Positions 1-8,877 of a DNA stretch of 64,000 nt are shown one piece after another. The DNA is from Bog-473 sp963756025 (GTDB lineage: Bacteria > Actinomycetota > Acidimicrobiia > Acidimicrobiales > RAAP-2): the NCBI GenBank assembly GCA_963756025.1, contig CAVWMF010000008.1:310001-374000 (forward strand). Direction: 5' to 3'. Both the position numbers and the translations under genes were made by a program. How positions within the stretch are numbered: position 1 is the stretch's first letter; the number at the start of each line of letters is the position of its first letter. The notes under the pieces were generated by a model. It saw only the letters and a list, made by a program, of their open reading frames with translations, did no database searches and was not told where the DNA came from.

Positions 1-1375
1 GGGCCAGGGCATCGTCGATCGCCGACTGGACCTCTCCGGCGTCGACACTCGGTGTGCCGGAGCGGCCCTCGGCGAAGTCTGCTGCACCGATGCCGGCGCG
101 GCGGCCGAAGACGATGAGGTCGGAGAGCGAGTTGCCGCCGAGGCGGTTCGCCCCGTGCATGCCGCCGGACACCTCGCCGATGGCGAAGAGACCGGGGACG
201 GTGGCCGCCTGCGTCTCGGGGTCGACCCGGACCCCGCCCATCATGTAGTGGCACGTTGGGCCCACCTCCATGGGGGTGGCGGTGATGTCGACGCCGGCCA
301 ACTCCATGAACTGGTGGTACATCGACGGGAGGCGCCGGCGGATGTACTCGGCGCTCCGGCGGCTGGCGATGTCGAGGAAGACCCCACCGTGCGGGCTGCC
401 CCGGCCGGCTTTGACTTCGGAGTTGATGGCTCGGGCTACCTCGTCACGGGGAAGCAGGTCCGGGGTGCGGCCGTTGTTGATGTGGTCCTCGTACCAGCGG
501 TCGGCCTCCTCCTCCGTCTTGGCGGTCTCGGCTTTGAACATGTCGGCGATGTAGTCGAACATGAAGCGCTTGCCTTCGGAATTGCGCAGGACGCCACCGT
601 CGCCGCGCACGCCCTCGGTGACCAGGATGCCGCGCACGCTCAGTGGCCACACCATGCCCGTCGGGTGGAACTGCACGCACTCCATGTCGATGACGTCGGC
701 CCCGGCCCAGATGGCCATGGCGTGGCCGTCGCCCACCGACTCCCAGCTGTTGGAGGTGTACGTCCAGGACTTGCCGATCGAACCGGTGGCCAAAATGAAG
801 GATTTGGCGGTGAAGAGCACCATCTCGCCGGTCGGACGCATGTAGCCCACGGCGCCCGAGATGCGGCCCTCGGCGTCGGGCAGCAGGCGCAGGATCTTGC
901 ACTCCATGAAGACGTCGGTCCCCATGGAGACCACCTTCTGCTGCAGGGTGCGGATCAGCTCGAGCCCGGTGCGGTCGCCCACGTGGGCCAGACGGGCGTA
1001 GCGGTGGCCACCGAAGTCGCGTTGGGTGATGCGACCGTCCTTGGTCCGGTCGAACAACGCCCCCCAGCGCTCCAACTCCAGGACCCGGTCCGGCGCCTCC
1101 ATGGCGTGGATCTGCGCCATCCGCCAGTTGTTGAGCATTTTCCCGCCGCGCATGGTGTCGCGGAAGTGGACCTTCCAGTTGTCCTCGGGCCAGACGTGGC
1201 CCATGGCCGCGGCCATGCCGCCTTCGGCCATGACGGTGTGCGCCTTGCCGAGGAGCGACTTGCAGACCAGCGCCACCCGCAGGCCGCGCTCCTTGGCCTC
1301 GATGGCGGCCCGCAACCCGGAGCCGCCGGCCCCGATGATGATGACGTCGTAGTCGTGTGTCTCGTAATCGGCCAT
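1..1375 (-). CDS. sdhA: Succinate dehydrogenase/fumarate reductase flavoprotein subunit (3' end outside window)
   Basis: Catalytic FAD subunit that oxidises succinate to fumarate on the cytoplasmic face of the membrane. It reads from an ATG at 1375 and stays open to base 1. The N-terminus (MADYETHDYDVIIIGAGGSG) is a dinucleotide-binding fold. HTVMAEGG (residues 46-53) holds the His that normally carries covalent FAD. FHPTG and, near the window edge, GEVSGGMHGANRLGGNS are family signatures. It lies 12 bp after the membrane-anchor gene and must be co-transcribed with it; the Fe-S subunit should follow beyond the window. The layout resembles mycobacterial Sdh1 (Rv0249c-Rv0247c). About 458 codons are present. 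Confidence 0.95.
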   Translation of the reverse strand, partial: MADYETHDYDVIIIGAGGSGLRAAIEAKERGLRVALVCKSLLGKAHTVMAEGGMAAAMGHVWPEDNWKVHFRDTMRGGKMLNNWRMAQIHAMEAPDRVLELERWGALFDRTKDGRITQRDFGGHRYARLAHVGDRTGLELIRTLQQKVVSMGTDVFMECKILRLLPDAEGRISGAVGYMRPTGEMVLFTAKSFILATGSIGKSWTYTSNSWESVGDGHAMAIWAGADVIDMECVQFHPTGMVWPLSVRGILVTEGVRGDGGVLRNSEGKRFMFDYIADMFKAETAKTEEEADRWYEDHINNGRTPDLLPRDEVARAINSEVKAGRGSPHGGVFLDIASRRSAEYIRRRLPSMYHQFMELAGVDITATPMEVGPTCHYMMGGVRVDPETQAATVPGLFAIGEVSGGMHGANRLGGNSLSDLIVFGRRAGIGAADFAEGRSGTPSVDAGEVQSAIDDALA

Positions 1376-1387
1376 GTGGGAGGTCCT

Positions 1388-2236
1388 TTAGAAGTGGAAG
1401 CCGGGATCGGTGATGGTCCCGCTGGCTACCAGTCGGACGTAGAGGTCGGTCAGGGCCACCCCGAAGAGGCTGATCCAGGCGAACTTCATGTGGTGCGCGT
1501 TGAGTGGCGTCACCAGCTTCCACAACTTGTGGCGGATGGGGTGCTTGGCGAACGATTTCACTTGGCCGCCGCAGAAGTGGCGGCAGGCGTGACAGCTGAG
1601 GCTGTAGAGCCACAGGAACGTGGCGTTGAGGACGAGGAACACGGTGCCGATGCTGATGCCGATGCCGAGCCCCGGTTGGCGGAAGGCCTCCACGGCGTCG
1701 TACGTGAGGATGGCATTGAAGAGGAGCAGGATCCAGAAGAAGTAGCGGTGGACGTTCTGCAGGATCAGCGGGATCTTCGTCTCGCCCGTGTATTTGCCGT
1801 GGGCGTCGGCCACGCCGCAGGCCGGGGGCGAGAACCAGAACGAGCGGTAGTACGCCTTGCGGTAGTAGTAACAGGTGAGCCGAAACCCCAGGGGAAAGAT
1901 GAGGATCAACAGGGCGGGAGTGATGTGCCACGCCTCGATCCAGACCCCGAAGGGATGACTTCCCTCGACGCAGCTGCCGGTGAGGCAGGGCGAGTCGAGC
2001 GGGGCGATCAGATTGCGGTGCAGATCGGGTCCGGCGAAGTAGTACCGGTTCATGAAGGCGGCGTAGGTCGCGTAGACGGCGAACAGGCTGAGGATGGTGA
2101 AGGTGACGGCCGGCTCGATCCACCATCGGTCCTTGCGCAAGGTCGGCTTGTCCGGCCCGCCTCTCGGCGCTCCGATGGTGACCGGGATGCCCGGGACGCC
2201 CGGCGCCCCGGGGACTTGCTCGACCGTCGTCGTCAC
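1388..2236 (-). CDS. sdhC: Succinate dehydrogenase membrane anchor (cytochrome b-type) subunit
   Basis: Membrane anchor of the succinate dehydrogenase complex, 282 aa from a GTG at 2236. That start is preferred over a GTG eight codons upstream because AGGAGGTC (2241-2248) sits 4-5 bases before it. About five hydrophobic helices follow a short Pro/Gly-rich N-terminus. Conserved His residues in the helices, and the LSCHACRHFCGG stretch late in the protein, fit the actinobacterial Sdh1-type anchor rather than the small SdhC/SdhD pair. It is the first gene of the operon and diverges from a LysR gene. Which His residues bind heme cannot be settled from sequence alone. Confidence 0.88.
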   Translation of the reverse strand: MTTTVEQVPGAPGVPGIPVTIGAPRGGPDKPTLRKDRWWIEPAVTFTILSLFAVYATYAAFMNRYYFAGPDLHRNLIAPLDSPCLTGSCVEGSHPFGVWIEAWHITPALLILIFPLGFRLTCYYYRKAYYRSFWFSPPACGVADAHGKYTGETKIPLILQNVHRYFFWILLLFNAILTYDAVEAFRQPGLGIGISIGTVFLVLNATFLWLYSLSCHACRHFCGGQVKSFAKHPIRHKLWKLVTPLNAHHMKFAWISLFGVALTDLYVRLVASGTITDPGFHF

Positions 2237-2389
2237 TTCAGACCTCCTCAGTGCCCCCACAGGATGGGCCGTGGCGGGCCAATCATTTCATTCTCTTGGC
2301 GCGAAACCGCAACTTTGTGACGCACACGCCGCGGCGCGACGCTAGACAGGCTCCATCAAGACGTCAAAGACATAGTTAACATGACATTG

Positions 2390-2404
2390 ATAGCTGTAAG
2401 CTAT
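2390..2404. promoter_or_regulatory. Candidate LysR-type operator (ATAG-N7-CTAT)
   Basis: ATAGCT-GTA-AGCTAT is a perfect 6-bp inverted repeat with a 3-base centre, 22 bp upstream of the lysR GTG. It fits the T-N11-A rule for LysR boxes and the ATAG-N7-CTAT form known from OxyR sites. A second ATAG half-site starts at 2372, 18 bp away. The region is AT-rich and separates sdhC from lysR, so it could serve autoregulation and control of sdh. Confidence 0.5.
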
Positions 2405-2425
2405 GAAAAGCCGTAGACTTCGCAG

Positions 2426-3349
2426 GTGCAACTGCATCAGCTCAGCTATGTAGTGGCGGTCGCCGAGGAGCGCCACTTCACACACGCCGCGGTGCGGCTG
2501 CATCTGGCCCAGCCCTCGTTGAGCCGGCAAGTGCGGCTGCTCGAACGTGAGCTGGGCGTTCTCCTGTTCAACCGCGGGCCCGGGCAGGGACTCGTGACCC
2601 TCACGGCGGACGGCGAGGCACTGCTGCCTTTCATCCGCCGTGTCCTGGCCGATGTGGAGGCCACGAGCGCCGAAGCGCGGGCGCTCAGCGGGATGACCCG
2701 AGGCCGGCTCTCCATCGGCGCCACGCCCAGCCTGATCACGCGGGTGCTGGCCCCCGCCCTGGTCGAATTCCACGCCGCCCACCCCGGGATCGAACTGCTG
2801 GTGGTGGAGGCCGGATCCCGCCAGCTCGTGCGCCAGCTGGCCAGCGGCGAAGTCGACCTCGCTCTCGTGGTGCTGCCTATCACCGATCCGCTGGTCGCCA
2901 CCACGGCGCTCTTCGACGACCCGTTGGTACTGGCCGTGGCACCCGATCATCCCCTGGCCACCCCGGTCGGCCGCAGCGTGGCGGTGACCGAGCTCGACGG
3001 CCTGCCGCTCGTCATGTTCCGGGAGGGCTACGACCTGCGCGAGGTCACGCTGGCCGCATGTCGCAACGCGGGCGTCGAACCCCGCCTCGTGAGCCAGGGT
3101 GGCGAGATGGACGGCGTCCTCGCCTTCGTGGCCGCCGGACTCGGTGCCGCCGTCGTGCCGGCCATCGCCATGCCGGCCGAGAGCAAGCTGATCGCCATCC
3201 GCTTCACAGCCCCGGGATTGAGCCGCACCGTGGCCCTGGCCCACCGGGCGGATCGCCCGGTTCCCCGACCGGCGCAAGCCCTCGTGGCACAGCTGGTGTC
3301 CCTCGGTGATCCCGACCTCAGCGAACCCCGCGAGCGGCGACGGCTTTAG
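2426..3349 (+). CDS. LysR family transcriptional regulator
   Basis: DNA-binding regulator of 307 aa (usual LTTR length is about 300) from a GTG at 2426. The N-terminal winged helix-turn-helix (about residues 1-60) reads HFTHAAVRLHLAQPSLSRQV, followed by the linker helix and a periplasmic-binding-protein-like effector domain (about 90-295). It diverges from the sdh operon over a 189-bp AT-rich gap with a LysR-type palindrome. The effector is unknown. The operator resembles OxyR boxes, but only one Cys lies near the OxyR redox positions (AACRNAG, matching the second one), so peroxide sensing by a disulfide is unlikely. Confidence 0.9.
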   Translation: MQLHQLSYVVAVAEERHFTHAAVRLHLAQPSLSRQVRLLERELGVLLFNRGPGQGLVTLTADGEALLPFIRRVLADVEATSAEARALSGMTRGRLSIGATPSLITRVLAPALVEFHAAHPGIELLVVEAGSRQLVRQLASGEVDLALVVLPITDPLVATTALFDDPLVLAVAPDHPLATPVGRSVAVTELDGLPLVMFREGYDLREVTLAACRNAGVEPRLVSQGGEMDGVLAFVAAGLGAAVVPAIAMPAESKLIAIRFTAPGLSRTVALAHRADRPVPRPAQALVAQLVSLGDPDLSEPRERRRL

Positions 3350-3377
3350 GCGAGAGAGAAGTCACTACACTCCGCGT

Positions 3378-4847
3378 ATGGACGGTCCAGCGCACACAGA
3401 CCCCTCTTCGACCCCCGGGCCCGGGACGCTTCGACCCCCTGCCGACCTGGCCCGCACACTCGGAGCGCTGCGCGCCTCGGGCTGGAGGTCCGTGCCCGTG
3501 GCCGAGGAGATGCGGCGCAACACCATGGCCCGTATCGCTGCCCGCGAGCCCCTGGTGCCCGGGGTCCTGGGATTCGACGACACGGTCATCCCCCAACTAG
3601 AGAACGCCATACTGGCAGGTCACGACATCATTTTGCTGGGTGAACGGGGTCAGGCGAAGACCCGGGTCATCCGGGCCCTCGTCGGCCTGCTCGATGAGTG
3701 GCTCCCCATTGTGGAGGGCTCGGAGATCAACGACGACCCGTATGCCCCGGTGTCGCGTGCCGCCATCAACACCGTCAACGATCTCGGCGACGACACGCCC
3801 ATTGCGTGGGTCCACCGGTCCCAGCGCTATGGCGAGAAGCTGGCCACCCCCGACACGTCGATCGCCGATCTGATCGGTGAGGTCGACCCGATCAAGATCG
3901 CCGAAGGCCGCTACCTGAGCGACGAGTTGGCGCTGCACTACGGCCTGATCCCGCGCGTGAACCGCGGCATCTTCGCCATCAACGAGCTGCCGGACCTCTC
4001 CGAGCGCATCCAGGTCGGGCTGCTCAACGTGCTCGAAGAGCGCGACGTGCAGATCCGCGGCCACCGCATCCGCCTGCCGCTCGACATCACGCTGGTCGCC
4101 ACGGCCAACCCGGAGGACTACACCAACCGCGGCCGCATCATCACGCCGCTCAAGGACCGCTTCGGGGCCCAGATCCGGACCCACTATCCCTACGACACCA
4201 TGACCGAGGTCAAGATCATGGAGTTCGAGGCCGAGCTGCCCACGGCGGGGATCCCGGTCACCGTGCCGCTCTATCTGAAAGAGGTGGTGGCCGAGATCAG
4301 CCAGTTGGCCCGCCGTAGCTCCCACTTGAATCAACGCAGCGGCGTCTCGGTCCGCCTCTCCATCGCCAACTACGAGACGCTGGTGGCGAACTCGGTCCGC
4401 CGGGCCCTGCGCACCGGCGAGCCGGTCGCCGTCCCGCGGATCAGCGATCTGGCCTCGCTCGTCCCGTCGACGCAGGGCAAGGTCGAGGTGGAAGCCATGG
4501 AGGAGGGCCGGGAACAGGACGTGGTGGCCCACCTGGTGGCGGCAGCCACCCTGGCCGTGTTCCGGCGCCGGGTGACCCTGAACGACCCCGGCACCATCGT
4601 CGCCGCCTTCACCGAACAGGTCGTGGTGCACGCCGGCGACGACCTGCCGTCGGCCGCCTACCTGGCCGTGCTGGCCGACATCCCCGAGCTCGAGCCCCCG
4701 ACCCGCCAGCTGGCGGGGCCAGACGCGGCCGAGTCGCCCGCGCTGATGGCCAGTGCCCTCGAGTTCCTCCTCGAGGGCCTCCATCTCACCAAGCGGTTGA
4801 ACAAGGACGCCTCGGGTGCCCGCGCCCTCTACCGGGGTCGCAAGTAG
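3378..4847 (+). CDS. MoxR/Mg-chelatase-type AAA+ ATPase
   Basis: Cytoplasmic AAA+ ATPase of 489 aa. The ATG at 3378 (after GAGAGAAG) is used because an upstream in-frame start would run into the lysR gene. Walker A is GERGQAKT (residues 88-95). The Walker B region reads GIFAINELPDL, with Asn-Glu in the acidic position. TANPEDYTNRGRIITPLKDRF carries the sensor I and arginine-finger region. The next gene, 8 bp downstream, encodes a VWA-domain protein; such ATPase/VWA pairs act like BchI-BchD or MoxR systems, remodelling or metal-loading a client. The client is not evident here. Confidence 0.85.
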   Translation: MDGPAHTDPSSTPGPGTLRPPADLARTLGALRASGWRSVPVAEEMRRNTMARIAAREPLVPGVLGFDDTVIPQLENAILAGHDIILLGERGQAKTRVIRALVGLLDEWLPIVEGSEINDDPYAPVSRAAINTVNDLGDDTPIAWVHRSQRYGEKLATPDTSIADLIGEVDPIKIAEGRYLSDELALHYGLIPRVNRGIFAINELPDLSERIQVGLLNVLEERDVQIRGHRIRLPLDITLVATANPEDYTNRGRIITPLKDRFGAQIRTHYPYDTMTEVKIMEFEAELPTAGIPVTVPLYLKEVVAEISQLARRSSHLNQRSGVSVRLSIANYETLVANSVRRALRTGEPVAVPRISDLASLVPSTQGKVEVEAMEEGREQDVVAHLVAAATLAVFRRRVTLNDPGTIVAAFTEQVVVHAGDDLPSAAYLAVLADIPELEPPTRQLAGPDAAESPALMASALEFLLEGLHLTKRLNKDASGARALYRGRK

Positions 4848-4855
4848 GCGGCGCC

Positions 4856-6862
4856 GTGACGGCACGGTACGACTACTCGGGGTGGGACGGCACCCAGGAG
4901 TTCACCGACCTCGACGTCGATGACCTGCTGGCGGGCCTCACCGACGAGCTCCTCGAAAAGGGAGACCTCGACGACGCGCTCCGGCGCTTGATGCGCGCGG
5001 GCATGCGCACGCCCGACGGGGAGCAGATCGCCGGCCTACGCGACCTCATCGAGCAACTGCGCCGGCGCCGGGCGGAGCTGTTGGCCGAGGGGGATCCCGA
5101 CGGTCACATGGCCGAGATCGCAGCCCGCCTCGACGAGATCGAGGCGGCAGAGCGGGCGGCGATCGACGAACTCGTGGAGGAAGCGACGTCCTCGGGGGAC
5201 GAGCGGCGGGCCGACGTCACCAACGACGTGGCGACGGAGCGGCGCATGGCGTTGGACCTGCAACCGGGAGACACCGGTGGGCGGATCCAGTCGTTGCAGA
5301 ATTACGACTTCGTCTCGTCCGAGGCGCGCCAGCAGTTCGAGGAATTGGTCGAGGAGCTCCGGCGTGAGATGGCCGACACCTTCTTCCAGGGAGCCTCCGA
5401 CGCGCTGTCGTCGATGGACCCCGAGCAGATGGCGCGCATGCGCGACGCCTACGACGCGCTGAACCAGATGCTCGAACAGCGCGAGCGCGGCGAGGAGCTC
5501 GACCCGAGTTTCGAGCAATTCATGGAGCAATTCGGCGATATGTTCCCGGGCGACCCGTCCACACTGGACGAGTTGCTGGAGCAACTGGCCGAGCGGATGG
5601 CGGCGGCGCAGGCCGTCTGGAACTCGTTGTCACCCGAGCAGCAGGCCCAGCTGCGCAGCTTGATGGAAGCCGTGCTCGAGGACATGGACCTGCGCTGGCA
5701 GGTGGAGCGCCTGGCGGAGAACCTGCAGCGGGCGGTACCCGGTGCCGGTTGGCAGCGCTCCTACGACTTCGACGGTGAGGGCCCCATGGGCCTGTCCCGG
5801 GCCACCGACCTGGCCACGCAACTGGGCCAGCTCGACAGCATGGAGGACATGCTCCAGTCGGCCTCCTCACCGGCCGCGCTGAGCGAGATCGACCTCGATC
5901 AGGTCAGGAACCACATGGGCGAGGATGCCGCACGGTCGCTGGACCGGCTGGCCAAGCTCACCAAGACGTTGGCCGACGCCGGGATGATCGAGCAGCACGG
6001 GGGACGGACCGAGTTGACGCCGCTCGGGGCGCGGCGACTCGGCCAGAAGGCCCTGAGCGATCTCTTCGGGCAGATCAACAAGGACCGCGTGGGCGACCAC
6101 AGCACGGTGTCGACCGGCCAGGGCAACGACCGGGAGGAAACGACCAAGGCCTACGAGTACGGCGATCCCCTGAACCTCCACCTCTCCACGACGGTCCACA
6201 ACGCCGTACGCCGGGGCGGTTCGGGGGTCCCGGTCCGGCTGCTGCCCGAGGACTTCGAGGTGATCGAGACCGAGGCCCTGTCCCGCTCGGCGACCGTGCT
6301 CCTGGTCGACCTCTCGATGTCGATGCCCATGCGGGACAACTTCGTGCCGGCCAAGAAGATGGCCATGGCCCTCCAGACCCTCATCAGCAGCAAGTTCCCC
6401 CGTGACTACCTGGGCATCGTCGGTTTCTCCGAGGTGGCCCGGGAGATCCGTCCCGAAGACCTGCCCACCGCCATGTGGGACTACGTCTACGGCACCAACC
6501 TGCAGCATGGCCTGGCCCTGGCCCGCCGCATGCTGGCCCATCAGCACGGGACCAAGCAGATCATTGTGGTGACCGACGGTGAGCCAACGGCGCACATCGA
6601 CGACTACGGCGAGGTCCACTTCAACTACCCGCCGGTTCCCGAGACCCTGCGCCGCACGATGGCCGAGGTCATCCGGTGCACCCGGGCCAACATCGTGATC
6701 AACTGCTTCGCACTCGATCTGCAGCGGACGCACTACCCCTTCGTCGAGCAGATCGCCCGGGTCAACGGCGGCCGGACCTTTTACACCACGCCCGACGCCC
6801 TCGGCGGCTACGTCCTCGTCGACTTCCTCAAGCACCGCCGCGTCCTGCGTCCAGCCGGCTGA
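4856..6862 (+). CDS. VWA-domain protein, partner of the AAA+ ATPase
   Basis: Protein of 668 aa starting with GTG 8 bp after the ATPase gene, so surely in the same transcript. The first 450 residues are acidic and helical, rich in Glu/Gln/Arg and partly coiled-coil. The last 190 residues form a von Willebrand factor A domain. The MIDAS motif DLSMS lies near residue 485, the conserved Thr follows in YGTNLQHG, and the distal Asp in VVTDGEPT. No signal peptide is visible. By analogy with BchD/CoxE-like proteins it should bind the ATPase and deliver a client through the metal site. The pair is common in Actinobacteria, with function unassigned. Confidence 0.83.
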   Translation: MTARYDYSGWDGTQEFTDLDVDDLLAGLTDELLEKGDLDDALRRLMRAGMRTPDGEQIAGLRDLIEQLRRRRAELLAEGDPDGHMAEIAARLDEIEAAERAAIDELVEEATSSGDERRADVTNDVATERRMALDLQPGDTGGRIQSLQNYDFVSSEARQQFEELVEELRREMADTFFQGASDALSSMDPEQMARMRDAYDALNQMLEQRERGEELDPSFEQFMEQFGDMFPGDPSTLDELLEQLAERMAAAQAVWNSLSPEQQAQLRSLMEAVLEDMDLRWQVERLAENLQRAVPGAGWQRSYDFDGEGPMGLSRATDLATQLGQLDSMEDMLQSASSPAALSEIDLDQVRNHMGEDAARSLDRLAKLTKTLADAGMIEQHGGRTELTPLGARRLGQKALSDLFGQINKDRVGDHSTVSTGQGNDREETTKAYEYGDPLNLHLSTTVHNAVRRGGSGVPVRLLPEDFEVIETEALSRSATVLLVDLSMSMPMRDNFVPAKKMAMALQTLISSKFPRDYLGIVGFSEVAREIRPEDLPTAMWDYVYGTNLQHGLALARRMLAHQHGTKQIIVVTDGEPTAHIDDYGEVHFNYPPVPETLRRTMAEVIRCTRANIVINCFALDLQRTHYPFVEQIARVNGGRTFYTTPDALGGYVLVDFLKHRRVLRPAG

Positions 6863-7008
6863 GATCGCCCGATCCGCGCTCCAGGCACGGCCGGGGCTGC
6901 TCCAGGCACAAGCGATTGGTATTTCCCCTTGCGTTCCGCGACGGTGTGGTGAAAGATGACATCGTTGTAACTACACGAATGCCACCTAAGTGGCGAGGAG
7001 GCGAACTC

Positions 7009-7293
7009 GTGGACATTGTGACCACGCTCTATGGTCGCCAGGAACGCAGCTGGCAGATTCAAGCGAACTGTATGGGCGTCGACCCGGACTTGTTCTTCCC
7101 GGAACGGGGAGCGTCGACGCGCGAAGCCAAGGAAGTGTGCCGGGGGTGCGTGGTCCGTGAGGACTGCCTCGAATATGCCCTGGCCAACGGCGAGAAATTC
7201 GGCATCTGGGGCGGCATGAGCGAACGGGAGCGCCGGCGTGTCCGACGGGCCCGGGCCCTGCAGCGCCGCGACACCGGAGCCAGCGCCTCCTAG
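7009..7293 (+). CDS. WhiB-family Fe-S transcriptional regulator
   Basis: Small (94 aa) [4Fe-4S] regulator of the Actinobacteria-specific Wbl family. The GTG at 7009 is chosen because GAGGAGG (6995-7001) lies 7 bases upstream; an ATG at 6979 is the alternative. The four cluster Cys are in ANCMGVD, EVCRGCV and EDC, followed by the GIWGG turn and a basic C-terminus (ERERRRVRRARAL) for DNA or sigma contact. It converges on the formimidoyltransferase gene with a 4-bp overlap. Which Wbl class it belongs to is not clear. Confidence 0.9.
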   Translation: MDIVTTLYGRQERSWQIQANCMGVDPDLFFPERGASTREAKEVCRGCVVREDCLEYALANGEKFGIWGGMSERERRRVRRARALQRRDTGASAS

Positions 7294-8123
7294 GGCAGGC
7301 GGCTCTCGACCGACTTGTCCGCTGCGAGCCCGAGTCGGGTCCAGCGCGTCGCGGGAATACCCCGCAGGATCGATTCCGGGATGAGCCCGACCAGTTCGGC
7401 CCCGATGACCGCGCCTCCCTCCTGGTCGACGAGGCTCTCTACCAGGTCGTAGACCTCGGCCGGGCCGAGTTGGCCCGGGTCGATCAGATTGCACGAGACC
7501 TGGGCCTGATCACCCACGGCCAGGCCGAGGGCGCGCACCTCGGGACGGCGCAGGCGGGGCGCCACCCGCTGGGCCACGGCCAGCGAGGAGACCCACAGGT
7601 TGTAGGCCACCAGGACCGGCCGGGCTCCGACAGCGGTGGCCCCGGCCGTGCGGTGCGGGTGGCCCGGGCCGAAATCCGGGGCGATCTCGGTGAAGGCATG
7701 GCGTCTGAGCTGGGGTAACGTCCGGCTCTGGGCCCCGGGAAGAGGTCCGTAGAGGAAGGTCGGAAGGCCGAATTGGGCGCTCAGCCACTGGGCGAACTCG
7801 TCGCGGAGCGGCACCACGGCGCGGAGATCGTGGTCCGGGGGGCGGCCGGGACGGTAGGGGACGAAGGGAACCACATCGAGCACGCCCAGGCGCGGGTGCG
7901 CTCCCTGGTGCGTCCCGAGATCGAGTCGGTCCAGGCTGGCCGCCGCCAGCGCCCTCACCGCGGCGGAGACGTCGTCGACCTCCCCGGCCAGCGTGAAGAC
8001 CGAGCGGTGATGGTCGGCGTCGGAATGCAGATCGAGCAGGACGGGAGCGGCCGATCCGGCCAATTCTCCCAAGAGAGCCTGGTCACGGCCCTCGCTCACG
8101 TTGACCACGCACTCGATGATCAC
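7290..8123 (-). CDS. Glutamate formimidoyltransferase
   Basis: Likely transfers the formimino group from N-formimino-glutamate to tetrahydrofolate in histidine degradation. It has 277 aa, matching the single-domain formyltransferase half; there is no fused cyclodeaminase. Family motifs include MIIECVVNVSEGRD at the N-terminus, the SDADHHRSVFTLAG stretch with the catalytic-region His pair, GAHPRLGVLDVVPFVP, and VAYNLWV later on. No hut genes are nearby, so it stands alone between two whiB genes. The 3' ends of this gene and the upstream whiB overlap by 4 bp. Confidence 0.88.
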   Translation of the reverse strand: MIIECVVNVSEGRDQALLGELAGSAAPVLLDLHSDADHHRSVFTLAGEVDDVSAAVRALAAASLDRLDLGTHQGAHPRLGVLDVVPFVPYRPGRPPDHDLRAVVPLRDEFAQWLSAQFGLPTFLYGPLPGAQSRTLPQLRRHAFTEIAPDFGPGHPHRTAGATAVGARPVLVAYNLWVSSLAVAQRVAPRLRRPEVRALGLAVGDQAQVSCNLIDPGQLGPAEVYDLVESLVDQEGGAVIGAELVGLIPESILRGIPATRWTRLGLAADKSVESRLP

Positions 8124-8166
8124 GCTGTTGCGAGGGTCAGAGGCGGGAAGGGTGCCCCCCGGTCAG

Positions 8167-8412
8167 CTAGCCGACCGAAACGGACTGTGAAACCCGACGA
8201 CGGCGCAGGATGCGACGGCGCTCGCGCTCGGAGCAGCCACCCCAGACACCATGGTCAATGTGGTTCTCGAGGGCGTATTCGAGGCAGGCCGCCGACACGG
8301 GGCAGTCCGCACAGATCTTCTGCGCCACGAGCACTCCCATGCCGTCGCTCGGAAAGAAGACGTCCGGTGCAACCTCTTGGCATTTTCCCCGGGCCATCCA
8401 TTCAGTGTTCAC
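8167..8412 (-). CDS. WhiB-family Fe-S transcriptional regulator (WhiB1-like size)
   Basis: Protein of 81 aa from a GTG at 8412, with GGGAG about 8 bases upstream. Cys ligands are in GKCQEV, KICADCPV and AACLEYA, then GVWGGCSERERRRILRRRR, the usual turn plus basic tail. Its short length and the CADCPV-x3-CLEYAL pattern resemble WhiB1/WhiB2-type proteins. A good -10 hexamer lies 24 bp upstream. It is transcribed alone, and the divergent neighbour at 8581 is unrelated. Confidence 0.93.
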   Translation of the reverse strand: MNTEWMARGKCQEVAPDVFFPSDGMGVLVAQKICADCPVSAACLEYALENHIDHGVWGGCSERERRRILRRRRVSQSVSVG

Positions 8413-8435
8413 TTTGCACTCCCTTTCTGGCCCTC

Positions 8436-8441
8436 ATTGTA
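8436..8441 (-). promoter_or_regulatory. Candidate -10 element of the second whiB gene
   Basis: TACAAT on the minus strand matches the sigma-70/SigA -10 consensus closely and would start transcription about 17 nt before the whiB GTG. A weak TTCTCC lies 17 bp further upstream in the -35 place. A T-rich tract (five T) fills the spacer. Confidence 0.5.
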
Positions 8442-8580
8442 GAGAAAAAGGGCTGCTAGGAGAACATCTCGGGCATAGGAAGTTCGTAAGAATCTGGGTG
8501 CGCAGGCACGGGGAAACCCGGGCCCCGAGGCTCCGGTACGCTGACGGCCGTTCGCCCAATGCAGTAGGCCAGGAGGTGCC

Positions 8581-8874
8581 ATGTCCCCGGAAAACGAGGA
8601 CGAAGTAGTCGAGACCGCCGAACCGATCGACCCGATCGGGCACGTGCGCGTGGTCTACCTCGGGCCCATCGCCCCCCACTGGGACGTCCAGTCCGACTTC
8701 GGTCCGGCCGACGTGATCGATGCCTTCCGGGAGCGGGTGCTGGCCCGCCTGGTGCTGCTGCCGCCGCACGACCCGCAGTTCCGGCGCAACCGTGAGCGTG
8801 TCGTGCGGGACGCCGAGCGCGAGAACCTGAGCCTGGAGTGGGACCTCGGCATTCCCGAGGACGCGACCGAGTAG
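8581..8874 (+). CDS. Conserved-looking small acidic protein, function unknown
   Basis: 97-aa protein starting with ATG, preceded by AGGAGG (8571-8576) at good spacing. The N-terminal 20 residues are acidic. A compact core follows (VRVVYLGPIAPHWDV, then FRERVLARLVLLPPHDPQF), and the tail is acidic. There is no signal peptide or membrane segment. It converges on the DUF2342-like gene with a 3-bp gap. I do not recognise the family. Codon usage and the ribosome binding site support it as a real gene. Confidence 0.7.
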   Translation: MSPENEDEVVETAEPIDPIGHVRVVYLGPIAPHWDVQSDFGPADVIDAFRERVLARLVLLPPHDPQFRRNRERVVRDAERENLSLEWDLGIPEDATE

Positions 8875-8877
8875 GCC

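Noticed and set aside
155..2320. Long open frame (about 720 codons) antisense to sdhA and sdhC
   Set aside because: It is the mirror of two well-supported genes in GC-rich DNA; its composition is a repetitive Val/Gly/His/Ala mix without any domain.
2426..3349. Calling the LysR protein OxyR from its operator
   Set aside because: Only one of the two redox Cys positions is kept, and ATAG-N7-CTAT also fits the general LysR rule.
3597..4865. Long minus-strand frame opposite the AAA+ ATPase
   Set aside because: Shadow of the plus-strand gene, which has clear Walker motifs.
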